Part shown: in pieces, positions 63,194 to 64,000 of the stretch
Position numbering within the stretch: the first letter of the stretch is position 1
Layout of the letters: every line of letters begins with the position of its first letter
Assembly (NCBI GenBank): GCA_964368305.1
Contig: CAYJAB010000006.1
Span: 3,171-67,170 of the forward strand
Direction of reading: 5' to 3'
Length of the DNA stretch: 64,000 nucleotides
Origin: CAYJAB01 sp964368305
Lineage (GTDB): Bacteria; Bacillota_I; Bacilli_A; Erysipelotrichales; Erysipelotrichaceae
Translations under genes and position numbers: made by a program
Notes under the pieces: generated by a model
The model's database searches: none
Told to the model about the DNA's origin: nothing
What the model saw: the letters and a program-made list of their open reading frames with translations, nothing else

Positions 63194-63869
63194 TATATCC
63201 TCCATCAATAAAGTCTGAAGCGATATATCCAGAATTCAGACGAATGGTTCTTCTTCTCATGCTATTCACAATTGTGAAATCATGTGTCACCATTAAAATC
63301 GTTGTATTTTCTTCCTTATTGATATCATCTAAGATTTTCATAATTTCCTTAGACATCACAGGATCTAAATTTCCAGTTGGTTCATCCGCAATTAATAAAC
63401 TCGGACGATTCGCAATTGCACGTGCAATTGCAGCTCTTTGTTGTTGTCCACCTGATAATTCATGTGGATATGAATTTGATTTATCTTCTAACCCCACAAG
63501 TTTTAAGACATCTCTTACACGTTTTCTTGCTTTTAGCTTTTCTACACCTACAACTTCAAGCGCAAAAAAGACATTCTCAAAAACTGTCTTTGTTTGTATT
63601 AGACGATAATCTTGAAAAACAACTCCAATATTTCTTCTATATTTCGGTATATGCTTATTTTTCAAACTCCCAACATCAATTCCTGCAACTTCTATTGTTC
63701 CTGATGTAGGCTTTTCTTCACCGTTAATTAATTTTGTTAAAGTGGATTTTCCACTACCTGTTGATCCAATAATATAGACAAACTCTCCTTCTTCTACAAC
63801 GAGGTCTATACTATAAAGTGCATTCACACCGTTTTTATACGTTTTCGCTACTTTTTTTACTTTTAACAC
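63180..63869 (-). CDS. ftsE: cell-division ATP-binding protein FtsE
   Basis: 229 residues. Walker A GSTGSGKSTLTKL, Q-loop VFQDYRL, signature LSGGQQQRAAIARAI, Walker B LLIADEPTGNLD. The start is GTG at 63869 with GGATG-type site; no better ATG is in frame. TATAAT at 63893-63898 is the probable -10. First gene of ftsE-ftsX-M23-S41. Confidence 0.95.
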   Translation of the reverse strand: MLKVKKVAKTYKNGVNALYSIDLVVEEGEFVYIIGSTGSGKSTLTKLINGEEKPTSGTIEVAGIDVGSLKNKHIPKYRRNIGVVFQDYRLIQTKTVFENVFFALEVVGVEKLKARKRVRDVLKLVGLEDKSNSYPHELSGGQQQRAAIARAIANRPSLLIADEPTGNLDPVMSKEIMKILDDINKEENTTILMVTHDFTIVNSMRRRTIRLNSGYIASDFIDGGYNEND

Positions 63870-63954
63870 TTTATCACATCCATTCTGTTAAAATTATAAC
63901 ATAATTAAAAACATTATTTTAAAAATATCATAATATTCTCTAATTTTTCACAAT

Positions 63955-63987
63955 AAAAAAGTCTACATAAATATTGTAGACTTTTTT
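63955..63987. terminator. terminator upstream of ftsE
   Basis: A 13-bp stem (AAAAAAGTCTACA/TGTAGACTTTTTT, 7-nt loop) with A- and T-runs. It ends the minus-strand gene lying beyond the right edge and isolates the ftsE operon. Confidence 0.88.
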
Positions 63988-64000
63988 AAACAATATAAAG

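Overview
This 64-kb window is a chromosomal segment of a low-GC Gram-positive bacterium. Strong AAAGGAGG-type ribosome binding sites, TTGACA/TATAAT promoters, an HPr kinase with a cre-like site, WhiA/YvcK/RapZ, a FolT-type ECF subunit and a single-membrane division module all point to Bacillota. The fused Lgt-HAD protein, the Asn at the RpoB 526 position and the gene order suggest Erysipelotrichia or a close relative; the genus cannot be settled from the sequence alone. UGA is used as a stop, so this is not a typical mollicute code. Nearly all genes lie on the minus strand, as expected for one replichore with co-directional transcription. No rRNA or tRNA gene, phage, IS element or CRISPR array is visible.

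Layout, left to right. 0-17 kb is core information processing and glycolysis: a partial rpsL, a sulfatase and a DUF2130 protein inserted between rpsL and rpoC, then (read on the minus strand) L10 leader - rplJ - rplL - ybxB-like methyltransferase - rpoB - rpoC, and a separate pgk-tpiA-eno operon. 17-21 kb is a glgC-glgD-glgA glycogen operon. 21-25 kb is an overlapping operon of solute-binding lipoprotein, ung, folC and folT. 25-40 kb is the accessory part: a small zinc-ribbon membrane protein, a decayed copy of a BspA-like surface protein, a carbohydrate regulon and the intact BspA-like gene. The regulon holds a LacI regulator, two complete CUT2 ABC transporters, a Gfo/Idh/MocA oxidoreductase, a TIM-barrel isomerase and a divergent PHP hydrolase. 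40-64 kb is mostly housekeeping: GNAT/DUF2156 genes, a small XRE regulator, rapZ-yvcK-whiA, uvrA-hprK-lgt::HAD-trxB, a PASTA-protein/ABC-exporter operon, degV, uvrB, an apparent independently transcribed ncRNA, and ftsE-ftsX-M23 hydrolase-S41 protease.

How it fits together. The LacI-type gene is preceded by a perfect 16-bp operator and a promoter whose -35 overlaps a cre-like site, so the sugar regulon is probably induced by its substrate and repressed by CcpA/HPr-Ser-P; the HPr kinase is in the same window. The regulon is bracketed by two direct copies of the BspA-like gene's promoter and signal-peptide region, which makes the block a potential recombination unit. ftsE/ftsX, the secreted M23 hydrolase and the S41 protease form a cell-wall cleavage module at division.

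Most noteworthy: (i) a roughly 220-nt structured RNA gene with its own promoter and terminator upstream of uvrB that I cannot assign to a known family; (ii) Asn at the RpoB position whose substitution gives rifampicin resistance, plus a long extra segment in beta; (iii) a pseudogene whose two in-frame deletions and nonsense mutation can be read base by base against the intact paralogue; (iv) a sugar regulon with two CUT2 transporters around an oxidoreductase/isomerase pair of unknown substrate; (v) a kinase-less PASTA protein co-transcribed with a MacB-type ABC system.
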